From Cupriavidus sp. (GTDB lineage Bacteria > Pseudomonadota > Gammaproteobacteria > Burkholderiales > Burkholderiaceae), in contig JABFVP010000011.1 in the NCBI GenBank assembly GCA_013362725.1, positions 1 to 6,776 of the forward strand: a DNA stretch of 6,776 nt, given 5' to 3'. A program made the translations under genes and the position numbers. Below, one piece after another: positions 1 to 6,603 of the stretch (positions are counted from its first letter, which is position 1; each line of letters opens with the position of its first letter). A model generated the notes under the pieces. It was not told where the DNA came from, did no database searches, and saw only the letters and a program-made list of their open reading frames with translations.

Positions 1-108
1 GCGGGCAAGGGCCACGAGGCCACCCAGGAGATCCAGGGCCGCAAGCGGCCGTTCTCGGATCGCGAACACGTACGGCTGGCACTGGCCACGCGCGGAGTAT
101 CGGCATGA
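1..108 (+). CDS. murE: MurE, UDP-MurNAc-tripeptide synthetase, C-terminal fragment
   Basis: This is the last 35 codons of a gene that begins upstream of the window, ending at TGA 106-108. The fragment opens with AGKGHE, the conserved signature near the C-terminus of MurE. In E. coli MurE the matching Gly and Glu (recalled as G464 and E468) contact the third amino acid, meso-diaminopimelate; both are present here as the second and sixth visible residues. The tail contains FSDRE, matching the family's YSDR-type motif, then a short helix ending in GVSA. MurE is a cytoplasmic ATP-dependent ligase that adds the third residue to UDP-MurNAc-L-Ala-D-Glu. Diaminopimelate as substrate is inferred from the Gram-negative context, because the diagnostic DNPR region lies outside the window. 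The stop overlaps the murF start as ATGA, which suggests coupled translation. Confidence 0.93.
   Translation, partial: AGKGHEATQEIQGRKRPFSDREHVRLALATRGVSA
93..98 (+). promoter_or_regulatory. Ribosome binding site of murF, inside murE
   Basis: GGAG at 94-97 lies 7 bases before the ATG at 105, within the last codons of murE. This good Shine-Dalgarno spacing supports the ATG at 105 over the in-frame ATG at 120 (Met6), which has no purine-rich site at a suitable distance. Confidence 0.6.
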
Positions 109-1505
109 GCCAGACCACCATGACCACCTTGCAGCAAGCCGCCGGCTGGATCGCCGGCGCGCGCATTCGCGGCGACGGCGCCGTGCCGTTCGCGCGCGTG
201 CATACCGACAGCCGCAGCGTCGAGCCCGGCGACCTGTTCGTGGCGCTGCGCGGCGAGCGTTTCGATGCGCATGACTTCATTGCCGACGTGGTCGCGCGCG
301 GCGCCGCCGCGGTGCTGGTGAGCCGCGAGGTCGATGCCGCGGTGCCGGCCATCGTCGCGCCGGACACGCGCATTGCGCTGGGCGAGCTCGGTGCCGGCTG
401 GCGCCGCCAGTTCACGCTGCCGGCGGTGGCGGTGACCGGCAGCAATGGCAAGACCACGGTCAAGGAAATGATCGCCGCGATCTTCGCCGCGGCCGTCGGC
501 GAAGACCAGCGCCTGGCCACCGGCGGCAACCTGAACAACGATATCGGCCTGCCGCTGACGGTGCTGCGCCTGCGCGCCACGCACAAGCTGGCGGTGCTCG
601 AGCTCGGCATGAACCATCCGGGCGAGACCGTCTACCTGGCCGGCATCGCCCAGCCCACCGTGGCGGTGATCACCAACGCGCAGCGCGAGCACCAGGAGTT
701 CATGGTCAGCGTGGAAGCCGTGGCGCACGAGCACGCCGCCGCGATCGCGGCGCTGCCGGCAGACGGCGTCGCGGTGTTCCCGCTCGACGCGCAAAGCGGC
801 GGTGCCTACGCGCCGGTGTGGCGCGCGGCGGCGGCCACGCGCCGCGTGCTGTCGTTCGGCACCTCGCAGCAGGCCGACGTGCATGCCGCGGTGGAACTGG
901 TCGACGGCGTGCAGGTGATGCAGGTGCGCGCGCCTGGCCATGCCTTCGAGGTGCGGCTGGCGCTGCTGGGCGAGCACAACGTGCGCAACGCGCTGGCGGC
1001 GATCGCCTGCGCGCTCGCCGCGGGCGTGCAGGTGCCGGCAATCCAGTCGGGCCTGGCGGAGTTCAAGCCGGTGAAGGGCCGGCTGCAGGTCAAGTACACG
1101 CCGGCCGGCACGGTGGTGATCGACGACACCTATAACGCCAACCCCGATTCGATGCGCGCCGCCATCGACGTGCTGGCCGGCTTTGCCGCGCCGCGCGTGC
1201 TGGTGCTGGGCGACATGGGCGAGGTCGGCGACCAGGGGCCGGCGTTTCACGAAGAGATCGGGGCCTACGCCCAGGCGCGCGGCATCGACGCGCTGTGGGC
1301 CACCGGCGCGCTGGCGGTGCATGCGGTGCAGGCGTTCGGCGCCAACGGCCGCCATTTCGGCAGCGCGCAAGACCTGGCCAGGGCCTTGGAGGAAGACAGC
1401 GGGGGCATGGTGGCGCAAGCAGGCGCCGTGCTGGTGAAGGGATCGCGCTTCATGCGCATGGAACGGATGGTCGCGGCGCTGGTCGCAGACACTTCCGCAC
1501 ACTAA
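105..1505 (+). CDS. murF: MurF, UDP-MurNAc-tripeptide:D-Ala-D-Ala ligase
   Basis: MurF is a cytoplasmic ligase that uses ATP to join D-Ala-D-Ala to UDP-MurNAc-tripeptide, giving the pentapeptide precursor that MraY uses. The 466 residues are a little longer than E. coli MurF (about 452) and show the three Mur-ligase domains. The N-terminal substrate domain (about 1-100) has TDSR at 34-37. The central ATPase domain has the P-loop TGSNGKTT at 111-118, NLNNDIGLP at 142-150, ELGMN at 166-170 and GEHNVRNALAA at 289-299. The C-terminal domain (from about 327) has DDTYNANPDSM at 340-350, LGDMGE at 368-373 and KGSR at 445-448. One oddity is NAQREHQEFM at 191-200 where E. coli has NNLAAHLEGF; in a gap-free alignment from memory, His210 falls where the family usually has the carbamylated Lys. 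The start overlaps the murE stop (ATGA), and mraY begins 13 bases after the stop. Met6 is a less likely alternative start. Confidence 0.98.
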   Translation: MSQTTMTTLQQAAGWIAGARIRGDGAVPFARVHTDSRSVEPGDLFVALRGERFDAHDFIADVVARGAAAVLVSREVDAAVPAIVAPDTRIALGELGAGWRRQFTLPAVAVTGSNGKTTVKEMIAAIFAAAVGEDQRLATGGNLNNDIGLPLTVLRLRATHKLAVLELGMNHPGETVYLAGIAQPTVAVITNAQREHQEFMVSVEAVAHEHAAAIAALPADGVAVFPLDAQSGGAYAPVWRAAAATRRVLSFGTSQQADVHAAVELVDGVQVMQVRAPGHAFEVRLALLGEHNVRNALAAIACALAAGVQVPAIQSGLAEFKPVKGRLQVKYTPAGTVVIDDTYNANPDSMRAAIDVLAGFAAPRVLVLGDMGEVGDQGPAFHEEIGAYAQARGIDALWATGALAVHAVQAFGANGRHFGSAQDLARALEEDSGGMVAQAGAVLVKGSRFMRMERMVAALVADTSAH

Positions 1506-1518
1506 ATAAGACAACACG

Positions 1519-2688
1519 ATGTTATTGGCTCTGGCCCAGTGGCTGCAAAACGACTACAGCTTCCTCCGGGTCGTCAACTACCTGACTTTCCGCGCGGTGA
1601 TGGCCAACGTCACCGCGCTGGTGATCGGCCTGGCATTCGGGCCGTGGGTGATCCGCAAGCTGACCGAGCTGAAGGTCGGCCAGGCGGTGCGCACCATCGG
1701 CCCGCAGACGCACCTGGTCAAGTCCGGCACGCCCACCATGGGCGGCGTGCTGGTGCTGGTGTCGATCGCGGTATCGACGCTGCTGTGGTGCGACTGGGGC
1801 AACCGCTTTATCTGGGTGGTGATGCTGGTCACCTTCGGCTATGGCGCGATCGGCTGGGTCGACGACTACCGCAAGGTGGTGTATCGCGACCCGCGCGGCA
1901 TGTCGAGCCGCGAGAAGTTTTTCTGGCAGACGCTGATCGGCCTGGTGGCCGCGGTCTATCTGGCGTTCTCGGTGTCCGAGAGCAGCAACGTGCGGGTCTG
2001 GGAGCTGTTCCTGAACTGGGTCGAGGGCGGGCTGTCGCTGGACATGCCGTACAAGTCCAACCTGATCGTGCCCTTCTTCAAGGAGATCAGCTATCCGCTG
2101 GGCGTGGCCGGCTTCATCGTGCTGACCTACCTGGTGATCGTGGGCTCGAGCAACGCCGTCAACCTGACCGACGGCCTGGACGGCCTGGTGATCATGCCGG
2201 TGGTGCTGGTCGGCGGCGGCCTGGGCGTGTTTGCCTACGTGATGGGCAACGCGGTCTACAGCAAGTACCTGCTGTTCCCGCATATCCCGGGCGCGGGCGA
2301 GCTGCTGATCTTCTGCTCGGCGCTGGGCGGGGCGGGGCTGGCCTTTCTCTGGTTCAACGCGCATCCGGCGCAGGTGTTCATGGGCGACGTGGGCGCGCTG
2401 GCGCTGGGCGGCGCGCTGGGCACGGTGGCGGTGATCGTGCGCCAGGAGATCGTGCTGTTCGTGATGGGCGGCATCTTCGTGGTGGAAACGCTGTCGGTGA
2501 TGGCGCAGGTCACGTGGTTCAAGATCACCAAGCGCCGCTATGGCGAGGGCCGGCGGCTGTTCCGGATGGCGCCGCTGCATCACCATTTCGAGCTGGGCGG
2601 CTGGAAGGAAACGCAGGTCACGGTGCGCTTCTGGATCATCACCATGCTGCTGGTGCTGATCGGGTTGTCGACGCTGAAGCTGCGTTGA
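1519..2688 (+). CDS. mraY: MraY, phospho-MurNAc-pentapeptide transferase
   Basis: MraY is an inner-membrane enzyme that moves phospho-MurNAc-pentapeptide from UDP onto undecaprenyl phosphate, making lipid I. The 389 residues are strongly hydrophobic with about ten membrane segments. Family motifs are all present: KSGTPTMGG at 68-76, the Asp pair D115-D116 in [15 protein letters not shown] at 215-223, [13 protein letters not shown] at 280-292 with the essential Asp at 290, and the triple-His motif PLHHHFE at 352-358. It is 29 residues longer than E. coli MraY (360). Most of the extra length is a loop at about 153-178, predicted periplasmic between membrane segments 4 and 5, and about six residues lie just before RLFRMAP. 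The start matches the E. coli N-terminus (YLTFRA at 21-26 in both). No clear Shine-Dalgarno precedes the ATG, so translation may depend on ribosomes finishing murF 13 bases upstream. Confidence 0.98.
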
Positions 2689-2692
2689 TGGT

Positions 2693-2719
2693 TGCGCCGG
2701 GGGTAAGACCCGCGGCGCA
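2693..2719 (+). terminator. GC-rich hairpin after mraY, terminator- or attenuator-like
   Basis: The arms TGCGCCG (2693-2699) and CGGCGCA (2713-2719) pair perfectly over 7 bp. Inside them GGG (2701-2703) pairs with CCC (2709-2711 read as CCC) across one G/G mismatch, closing a five-base loop TAAGA. The hairpin begins 4 bases after the mraY stop and is followed by CTTTATATA, a weak and interrupted T tract. The shape resembles an intrinsic terminator. Because the downstream genes are essential and co-oriented, partial termination, attenuation or 3'-end protection of the upstream mRNA is more plausible than full termination. The structure is seen in the sequence; the function is inferred. Confidence 0.4.
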
Positions 2720-2733
2720 CTTTATATAGATAC
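2720..2733 (+). promoter_or_regulatory. AT-rich patch, weak candidate -10 region for murD
   Basis: CTTTATATAGATAC is a run of A/T unusual for this window and contains TATAGA at 2725-2730 and TATATA at 2723-2728, both resembling a sigma-70 -10 element. No convincing -35 hexamer sits 16-18 bases upstream, where the terminator-like hairpin lies. It may instead be only the T-rich tail of that hairpin, or an unstructured lead-in to the murD ribosome binding site. Low confidence. Confidence 0.2.
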
Positions 2734-2747
2734 AGGAAACCAAAGGC

Positions 2748-2753
2748 AGGAAA
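2748..2753 (+). promoter_or_regulatory. Ribosome binding site of murD, supports GTG start
   Basis: AGGAAA starts at 2748, with AGGA 7 bases before the GTG at 2759. No in-frame ATG lies close by upstream, and the next in-frame ATG (2821) would remove the conserved N-terminal VLGLGESG motif, so this site fixes the GTG as the start. Confidence 0.65.
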
Positions 2754-2758
2754 TCGAA

Positions 2759-4273
2759 GTGTTTGGCGAGCTGCAAAAACCTCATGTGCTGGTACTGGGC
2801 CTCGGCGAGTCGGGGCTGGCCATGGCGCGCTGGTGTGGCCTGAACGGCTGCGCGGTGCGCGTGGCCGACACGCGTGAGGCGCCCGCCAACCTTGTGTTCC
2901 TGCAGGCCGAACTGACGTCGGCGGAATTCGTCGGCGGCCCGTTCGCCGAAAGCCTGCTCGACGGCATCGGCCTGGTGGCGATCAGCCCCGGTCTGTCCCC
3001 GCTTGAGGCAGCCACAGGCGCGCTGCTGGCAGCGGCGCAGGCGCGCGGTATCCCGGTGTGGGGCGAGATCGAGCTGTTCGCGCGTGCGCTGCGCCACCTT
3101 GAAGCCGAGTCCGGCTATGCGCCGAAGCTGCTGGCGATCACTGGCACCAACGGCAAGACCACCACCACCGCGCTGACCGGCCGCCTGGTCGAGCGCGCTG
3201 GCAAGAGCGTGGCGGTGGCGGGCAATATCAGCCCGTCGGCGCTGGACAAGCTGTCGGCCTGCATCGCCTCGGCGTCGCTGCCCGAGGTCTGGGTGCTGGA
3301 GCTGTCGAGCTTCCAGCTGGAAACCACCCATACGCTGGCGCCGCATGCCGCCACCGTGCTCAACGTGACGCAGGACCACCTCGACTGGCACGGCTCGATG
3401 GAAGCCTACGCCGCGTCCAAGGCGCGCATCTTCGGCCCGGCTGGCCACGCGTGCGTGCAGGTGCTGAACCGCAATGACCGCCTGACGCTGGACATGGCGC
3501 GCCCTGGCTCCGCGCCGGTGACGTTCGGCATCGACCTGCCCGAAGTGCCGGGCAGCTTCGGCATCCTGCGCGAGGGCGGCATGCCCTGGCTGGTGCTGGC
3601 CGAGCCCGACCCGGACGCGGAAGGGGAGGGCAAGCCGCGCCGCCGCAAGGCCGCGGCCGAGGCCGCGCCGGAAGCGGTGCCGGTGCGCCACAAGCGGCTG
3701 ATGCCGGCCGATGCGCTGCATATCCGCGGCATGCACAACGCCACCAACGCGATGGCCGCGCTGGCGCTGTGCCGTGCCATCGACCTGCCGCTGAACGCGC
3801 TGCTGCACGGCCTGCGCGAATACCGCGGCGAGCCGCACCGCGTCGAGTGGGTCGCCACCATCGACGACGTCGAGTATTTCGACGACAGCAAGGGCACCAA
3901 CGTGGGCGCCACCGTGGCCGCGCTGTCGGGTCTGGACAAGCGCGTGGTGCTGATCGCCGGGGGCGAGGGCAAGGGTCAGGATTTCTCGCCGCTGGCCGCG
4001 CCGGTGGCGCAGTACGCGCGCGCGGTGGTGCTGATCGGCCGCGCCGCGGCCGAGCTGCGCGATGCGCTGCAGGGCAGCGGCGCCAGCTTGGTCGACGCCG
4101 CCACGCTGGAACAAGCCGTGACGCAGGCCGCCGCGCTGGCCCAGGCCGGCGACGCGGTGCTGCTGTCGCCGGCGTGCGCCAGCCTGGACATGTTCCGCAA
4201 CTACGTGCATCGCGCCGAGGTGTTCCGCGGCGCGGTGGAAGAACTGGCCCTGTCCCGGGGAATCCTGCCATGA
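2759..4273 (+). CDS. murD: MurD, UDP-MurNAc-L-alanine:D-glutamate ligase
   Basis: MurD is a cytoplasmic ATP-dependent ligase that adds D-glutamate to UDP-MurNAc-L-Ala. The 504 residues begin with the UDP-binding domain motif VLGLGESGLA at 12-21. The central ATPase domain has the P-loop TGTNGKTTT at 128-136, ELSSFQLE at 181-188, NVTQDHLDWHG at 202-212 and K221 in AASKARIF, which matches the carbamylated Lys198 of E. coli MurD. GMHNATNAMAA lies at 324-334. The C-terminal domain has GEPHRVE at 357-363, DDSKGTNVGAT at 375-385 and LLSPACASLDMF at 468-479. The protein is about 65 residues longer than E. coli MurD (438). The clearest insert, about 281-310, is acidic then Arg/Lys-rich then Ala/Pro-rich, and looks like a flexible surface linker. 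All catalytic motifs are intact. The gene uses a GTG start with a good ribosome binding site after a 70-base gap, and its stop overlaps the ftsW start (ATGA). Confidence 0.97.
   Translation: MFGELQKPHVLVLGLGESGLAMARWCGLNGCAVRVADTREAPANLVFLQAELTSAEFVGGPFAESLLDGIGLVAISPGLSPLEAATGALLAAAQARGIPVWGEIELFARALRHLEAESGYAPKLLAITGTNGKTTTTALTGRLVERAGKSVAVAGNISPSALDKLSACIASASLPEVWVLELSSFQLETTHTLAPHAATVLNVTQDHLDWHGSMEAYAASKARIFGPAGHACVQVLNRNDRLTLDMARPGSAPVTFGIDLPEVPGSFGILREGGMPWLVLAEPDPDAEGEGKPRRRKAAAEAAPEAVPVRHKRLMPADALHIRGMHNATNAMAALALCRAIDLPLNALLHGLREYRGEPHRVEWVATIDDVEYFDDSKGTNVGATVAALSGLDKRVVLIAGGEGKGQDFSPLAAPVAQYARAVVLIGRAAAELRDALQGSGASLVDAATLEQAVTQAAALAQAGDAVLLSPACASLDMFRNYVHRAEVFRGAVEELALSRGILP
4257..4262 (+). 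promoter_or_regulatory. Ribosome binding site of ftsW, inside murD
   Basis: GGGGAA lies 7 bases before the ATG at 4270, within the last murD codons. It supports this start over the far upstream open frame, which is only a shadow of murD, and over the ATG pair at 4378-4383. Confidence 0.5.
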
Positions 4274-5511
4274 GCGACGCACAGGTCAAGCGCAGCGGTT
4301 TTATCGGCGCCACCATCGGCAATGCCTGGGGCGGCCTGCGCGACGCGGTGTCGGGCGTCAAGCCGACCCGCTCGCGCATGATGGAGTACGACCAGCCCAT
4401 GCTGTGGGTCTCGATCGTGCTGCTCGCGCTCGGCCTGGTGATGGTCTACTCGGCCTCGATCGCGCTGCCGGACTCGCCGCGCTACGCCAATTACCGCGAA
4501 AGCCATTTCCTGATGCGGCATGCGTTCGCGCTGGGAATCGGGCTGTCGGTCGGGCTGGCCGCGTTCCAGGTGCCGGTCAAGGTGTGGGACCGCTACGCGC
4601 CCAAGCTCTTTATCGTTGCGCTGATCCTGCTGGTGATCGTGCTGGTGCCGTTCGTCGGCAAGGGCGTGAACGGCGCGCGGCGCTGGATTCCGCTGGGCGT
4701 GATGAACTTCCAGCCGTCCGAGCTGATGAAGCTGGCGGTGGTGCTGTACGCCGCCAACTACACCGTGCGCAAGCAGGAGTGGATGCAGACCGTGTCCAAG
4801 GGCTTCCTGCCGATGGGCGTGGCGGTGGTGGTGGTGGGCATGCTGCTGCTGCTGGAGCCCGACATGGGTGCGTTCCTGGTGATCGCCGCGGTGGCGATGG
4901 CCATCCTGTTCCTGGGCGGCATCAACGGCAAGCTCTTCGCCGGGCTGGTCGGGGTGGCGGTGGGCGCGTTCGCGCTGCTGATCACTGCGTCGCCCTGGCG
5001 GCGCGAGCGGATCTTTGCCTACCTGAATCCGTGGGAAGAGAGCAACGCGCTCGGCAAGGCCTACCAGCTGACGCACTCGCTGATCGCGTTCGGGCGCGGC
5101 GAGTGGACCGGCGTGGGGCTGGGCGGCAGCATCGAAAAGCTGCACTACCTGCCCGAGGCGCATACCGACTTCATCCTCGCCGTGATCGGCGAGGAATTCG
5201 GCTTTATCGGCGTGCTGGTGGTGATCGTGCTGTTCTACTGGCTGGTGCGGCGCGCCTTCAATATCGGCCGCACCGCGCTGCAGCTGGACCGCACCTTTGC
5301 CGGCCTGGTGGCCAAGGGCATCGGTGTCTGGATCGGCTGGCAGACCTTTATCAACATGGGCGTGAACCTGGGCCTGCTGCCGACCAAGGGGCTGACGCTG
5401 CCGCTGGTCAGCTATGGTGGCTCGGGCATCCTGATGAATTGCGTGGCGTTGGCGATCCTTCTTCGCATTGATTACGAGAACCGTGTGCTGATGCGGGGAG
5501 GGAAGGTATGA
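4270..5511 (+). CDS. ftsW: FtsW, septal SEDS peptidoglycan glycosyltransferase
   Basis: FtsW is an integral membrane protein of the divisome that polymerises lipid II at the septum together with a class B penicillin-binding protein (FtsI). The 413 residues start with a cytoplasmic tail of about 40, followed by about ten hydrophobic segments, the first at about 43-64. SEDS motifs are KGVNGARRWIPLG at 131-143, QPSELMKLA at 148-156, EPDMG at 196-200, the large extracytoplasmic loop with LIAFGRGEWTGVGLGGS at 271-287 and LPEAHTDFI at 294-302, and GLLPTKGLTLPLVSYGGSG at 368-386. D300 in LPEAHTD matches the putative catalytic Asp (E. coli FtsW D297, recalled). Position between murD and murG marks it as FtsW rather than its elongation relative RodA. 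The open frame continues upstream to 3769 but that part overlaps murD and is not coding. It overlaps murD and murG by ATGA at each end. Confidence 0.97.
   Translation: MSDAQVKRSGFIGATIGNAWGGLRDAVSGVKPTRSRMMEYDQPMLWVSIVLLALGLVMVYSASIALPDSPRYANYRESHFLMRHAFALGIGLSVGLAAFQVPVKVWDRYAPKLFIVALILLVIVLVPFVGKGVNGARRWIPLGVMNFQPSELMKLAVVLYAANYTVRKQEWMQTVSKGFLPMGVAVVVVGMLLLLEPDMGAFLVIAAVAMAILFLGGINGKLFAGLVGVAVGAFALLITASPWRRERIFAYLNPWEESNALGKAYQLTHSLIAFGRGEWTGVGLGGSIEKLHYLPEAHTDFILAVIGEEFGFIGVLVVIVLFYWLVRRAFNIGRTALQLDRTFAGLVAKGIGVWIGWQTFINMGVNLGLLPTKGLTLPLVSYGGSGILMNCVALAILLRIDYENRVLMRGGKV
5497..5502 (+). promoter_or_regulatory. Ribosome binding site of murG, inside ftsW
   Basis: GGAGGG lies 5 bases before the ATG at 5508, within the last ftsW codons. 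It is the strongest Shine-Dalgarno match in the window and fixes the murG start despite the overlap. Confidence 0.7.
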
Positions 5512-6578
5512 CCAAGCCGCGCACCCTGCTCGTGATGGCCGGCGGCACCGGGGGACATGTATTCCCCGGGCTGGCGGTCGCGCAAGCGTTGCGCGCGCAG
5601 GGCTGGAACGTGGTCTGGCTGGGCAACCGCACCGGCATGGAAGCCACGCTGGTGCCGAAGCACGACATCCCGATGGAGTTCATCCAGTTCGGCGGGCTGC
5701 GCGGCAAGGGGCTGCTGACCAAGTTCCTGCTGCCGCTGAACCTGCTGCGCGCGTTCTGGCAAAGCCTTGCGGCGCTGCGGCGGGTGCGTCCGAGCGTGGT
5801 GCTGGGCATGGGCGGCTATATCACCTTCCCGGCCGGCATGATGGCTTCGCTGCTGGGGCGGCCGCTGGTGCTGCACGAGCAGAACTCGATCGCCGGGCTG
5901 GCTAACAAGGTGCTGGCTAGGGTGGCGGACCGCGTGCTGTGCGCGTTCCCCGATGCGCTGCCCGGCGGCGAATGGACCGGCAACCCGGTGCGCGCGGAAC
6001 TGGCGCAACTGGACGCCCCCGAGGCGCGCTACGACCGGCGCGACGGCCCGCTGCGCCTGTTGGTGGTGGGCGGCAGCCTGGGTGCCGCCGCGCTCAACGA
6101 GGTGGTGCCCAGGGCCATCGCGCTGCTGCCGCAAGACCAGCGCCCGATGGTGACGCACCAGGCGGGCGCGAAGCAGATCGACACGCTGCGCGCCAACTAC
6201 GCCGCGGCGCAGGTGCCGGCGCAGACGCTGCCGTTCATCGACGACATGGCGCGGGCCTATGCCGATGCCGACCTGGTGATCTGCCGTGCCGGCGCGATGA
6301 CAGTGTCGGAAGTGGCCGCGGCGGGCGTGGCGGCGCTGTTCGTGCCGTTCCCGCATGCAGTGGACGACCACCAGACCACCAACGCACAGTTTTTATCGAG
6401 CCAGGGCGCGGCCCTGCTCGTGCAGCAGAAAGATCTGACGGCCGAGGGCCTGGCGCAGATCATTGCCAGCCTGACCCGGCCGCAGCTGAAAGACATGGCG
6501 CGCCTGGCGCGCGGACTGGCCCGGCCTGAGGCAACCCGGCGCGTCGCCGAGGTATGCCGCGAGCTGGCCAGGGACTGA
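5508..6578 (+). CDS. murG: MurG, lipid I:UDP-GlcNAc N-acetylglucosaminyltransferase
   Basis: MurG is a peripheral enzyme on the cytoplasmic face of the inner membrane that transfers GlcNAc from UDP-GlcNAc to lipid I, making lipid II, the substrate of FtsW and the PBPs. It is a GT-B fold enzyme of family GT28. The 356 residues match E. coli MurG (355) in length. Motifs in order are the glycine-rich loop GGTGGHVFP at 12-20, GMGGYITFP at 100-108, HEQNSIAGLAN at 123-133, GNPVR at 158-162, the second glycine loop GGSLGA at 188-193, PFIDDM at 242-247, CRAGAMTVSE at 259-268 with the nucleotide-sugar-binding Glu at 268, and DDHQTTNA at 286-293. Nothing is missing. The start overlaps the ftsW stop (ATGA). 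The murC start is 21 bases after the stop, with a possible 7-codon ORF between. Confidence 0.98.
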   Translation: MTKPRTLLVMAGGTGGHVFPGLAVAQALRAQGWNVVWLGNRTGMEATLVPKHDIPMEFIQFGGLRGKGLLTKFLLPLNLLRAFWQSLAALRRVRPSVVLGMGGYITFPAGMMASLLGRPLVLHEQNSIAGLANKVLARVADRVLCAFPDALPGGEWTGNPVRAELAQLDAPEARYDRRDGPLRLLVVGGSLGAAALNEVVPRAIALLPQDQRPMVTHQAGAKQIDTLRANYAAAQVPAQTLPFIDDMARAYADADLVICRAGAMTVSEVAAAGVAALFVPFPHAVDDHQTTNAQFLSSQGAALLVQQKDLTAEGLAQIIASLTRPQLKDMARLARGLARPEATRRVAEVCRELARD

Positions 6579-6579
6579 A

Positions 6580-6603
6580 ATGAGCGAAGCAGCAATCCAA
6601 TGA
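6580..6603 (+). CDS. Possible 7-codon leader ORF coupling murG to murC
   Basis: An ATG at 6580, one base after the murG stop, opens a frame for MSEAAIQ that ends at TGA 6601-6603. That stop overlaps the murC ATG at 6600 in the same ATGA arrangement used at the murE/murF, murD/ftsW and ftsW/murG joints. AGGGA at 6570-6574 lies 5 bases before this ATG, whereas murC itself has only a poor purine-rich site. Ribosomes could therefore restart at 6580 and be handed to murC. No function for the peptide is proposed. So short an ORF can occur by chance, and whether it is translated is unknown. Confidence 0.3.
   Translation: MSEAAIQ

Noticed and set aside
1522..2586. Long - strand open frame (354 codons) opposite mraY, with similar ones at 4201-5163 opposite ftsW and 5472-6371 opposite murG.
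   Set aside because: All three are antisense to intact conserved genes, rich in His/Gln/Arg from reverse-complemented hydrophobic codons, and have no recognisable motif. They are composition artefacts.
1539..2729. A 396-codon + strand open frame overlapping mraY in another frame.
   Set aside because: The translation is Gly/Arg/Ala/Pro-rich and shows no family motif, while the mraY frame carries every MraY signature.
3769..4269. Upstream extension of the ftsW frame, which would give a 580-residue protein.
   Set aside because: The extension overlaps murD, is Arg/Gly/Ala-rich without hydrophobic segments, and the ATG at 4270 has a ribosome binding site and gives the normal FtsW length.
2639..4282. 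A 547-codon open frame on the - strand opposite murD.
   Set aside because: It lies wholly opposite a clearly identified gene, and its translation is His/Arg/Gln/Ala-rich low-complexity sequence without a recognisable domain. Strong G/C preference at third codon positions removes stop codons from the opposite strand, so this is a shadow frame.
4822..4856. Runs of GTG and CTG triplets in ftsW resembling a microsatellite.
   Set aside because: They encode successive Val and Leu residues of a transmembrane helix using the favoured codons of this GC-rich genome, and the frame is intact.
6386..6397. Short T-rich tract (CAGTTTTTATCG) within murG, considered as a terminator tail or promoter element.
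   Set aside because: No GC hairpin precedes it, it lies inside a conserved coding region (QFLSS), and no paired -35/-10 arrangement is evident.
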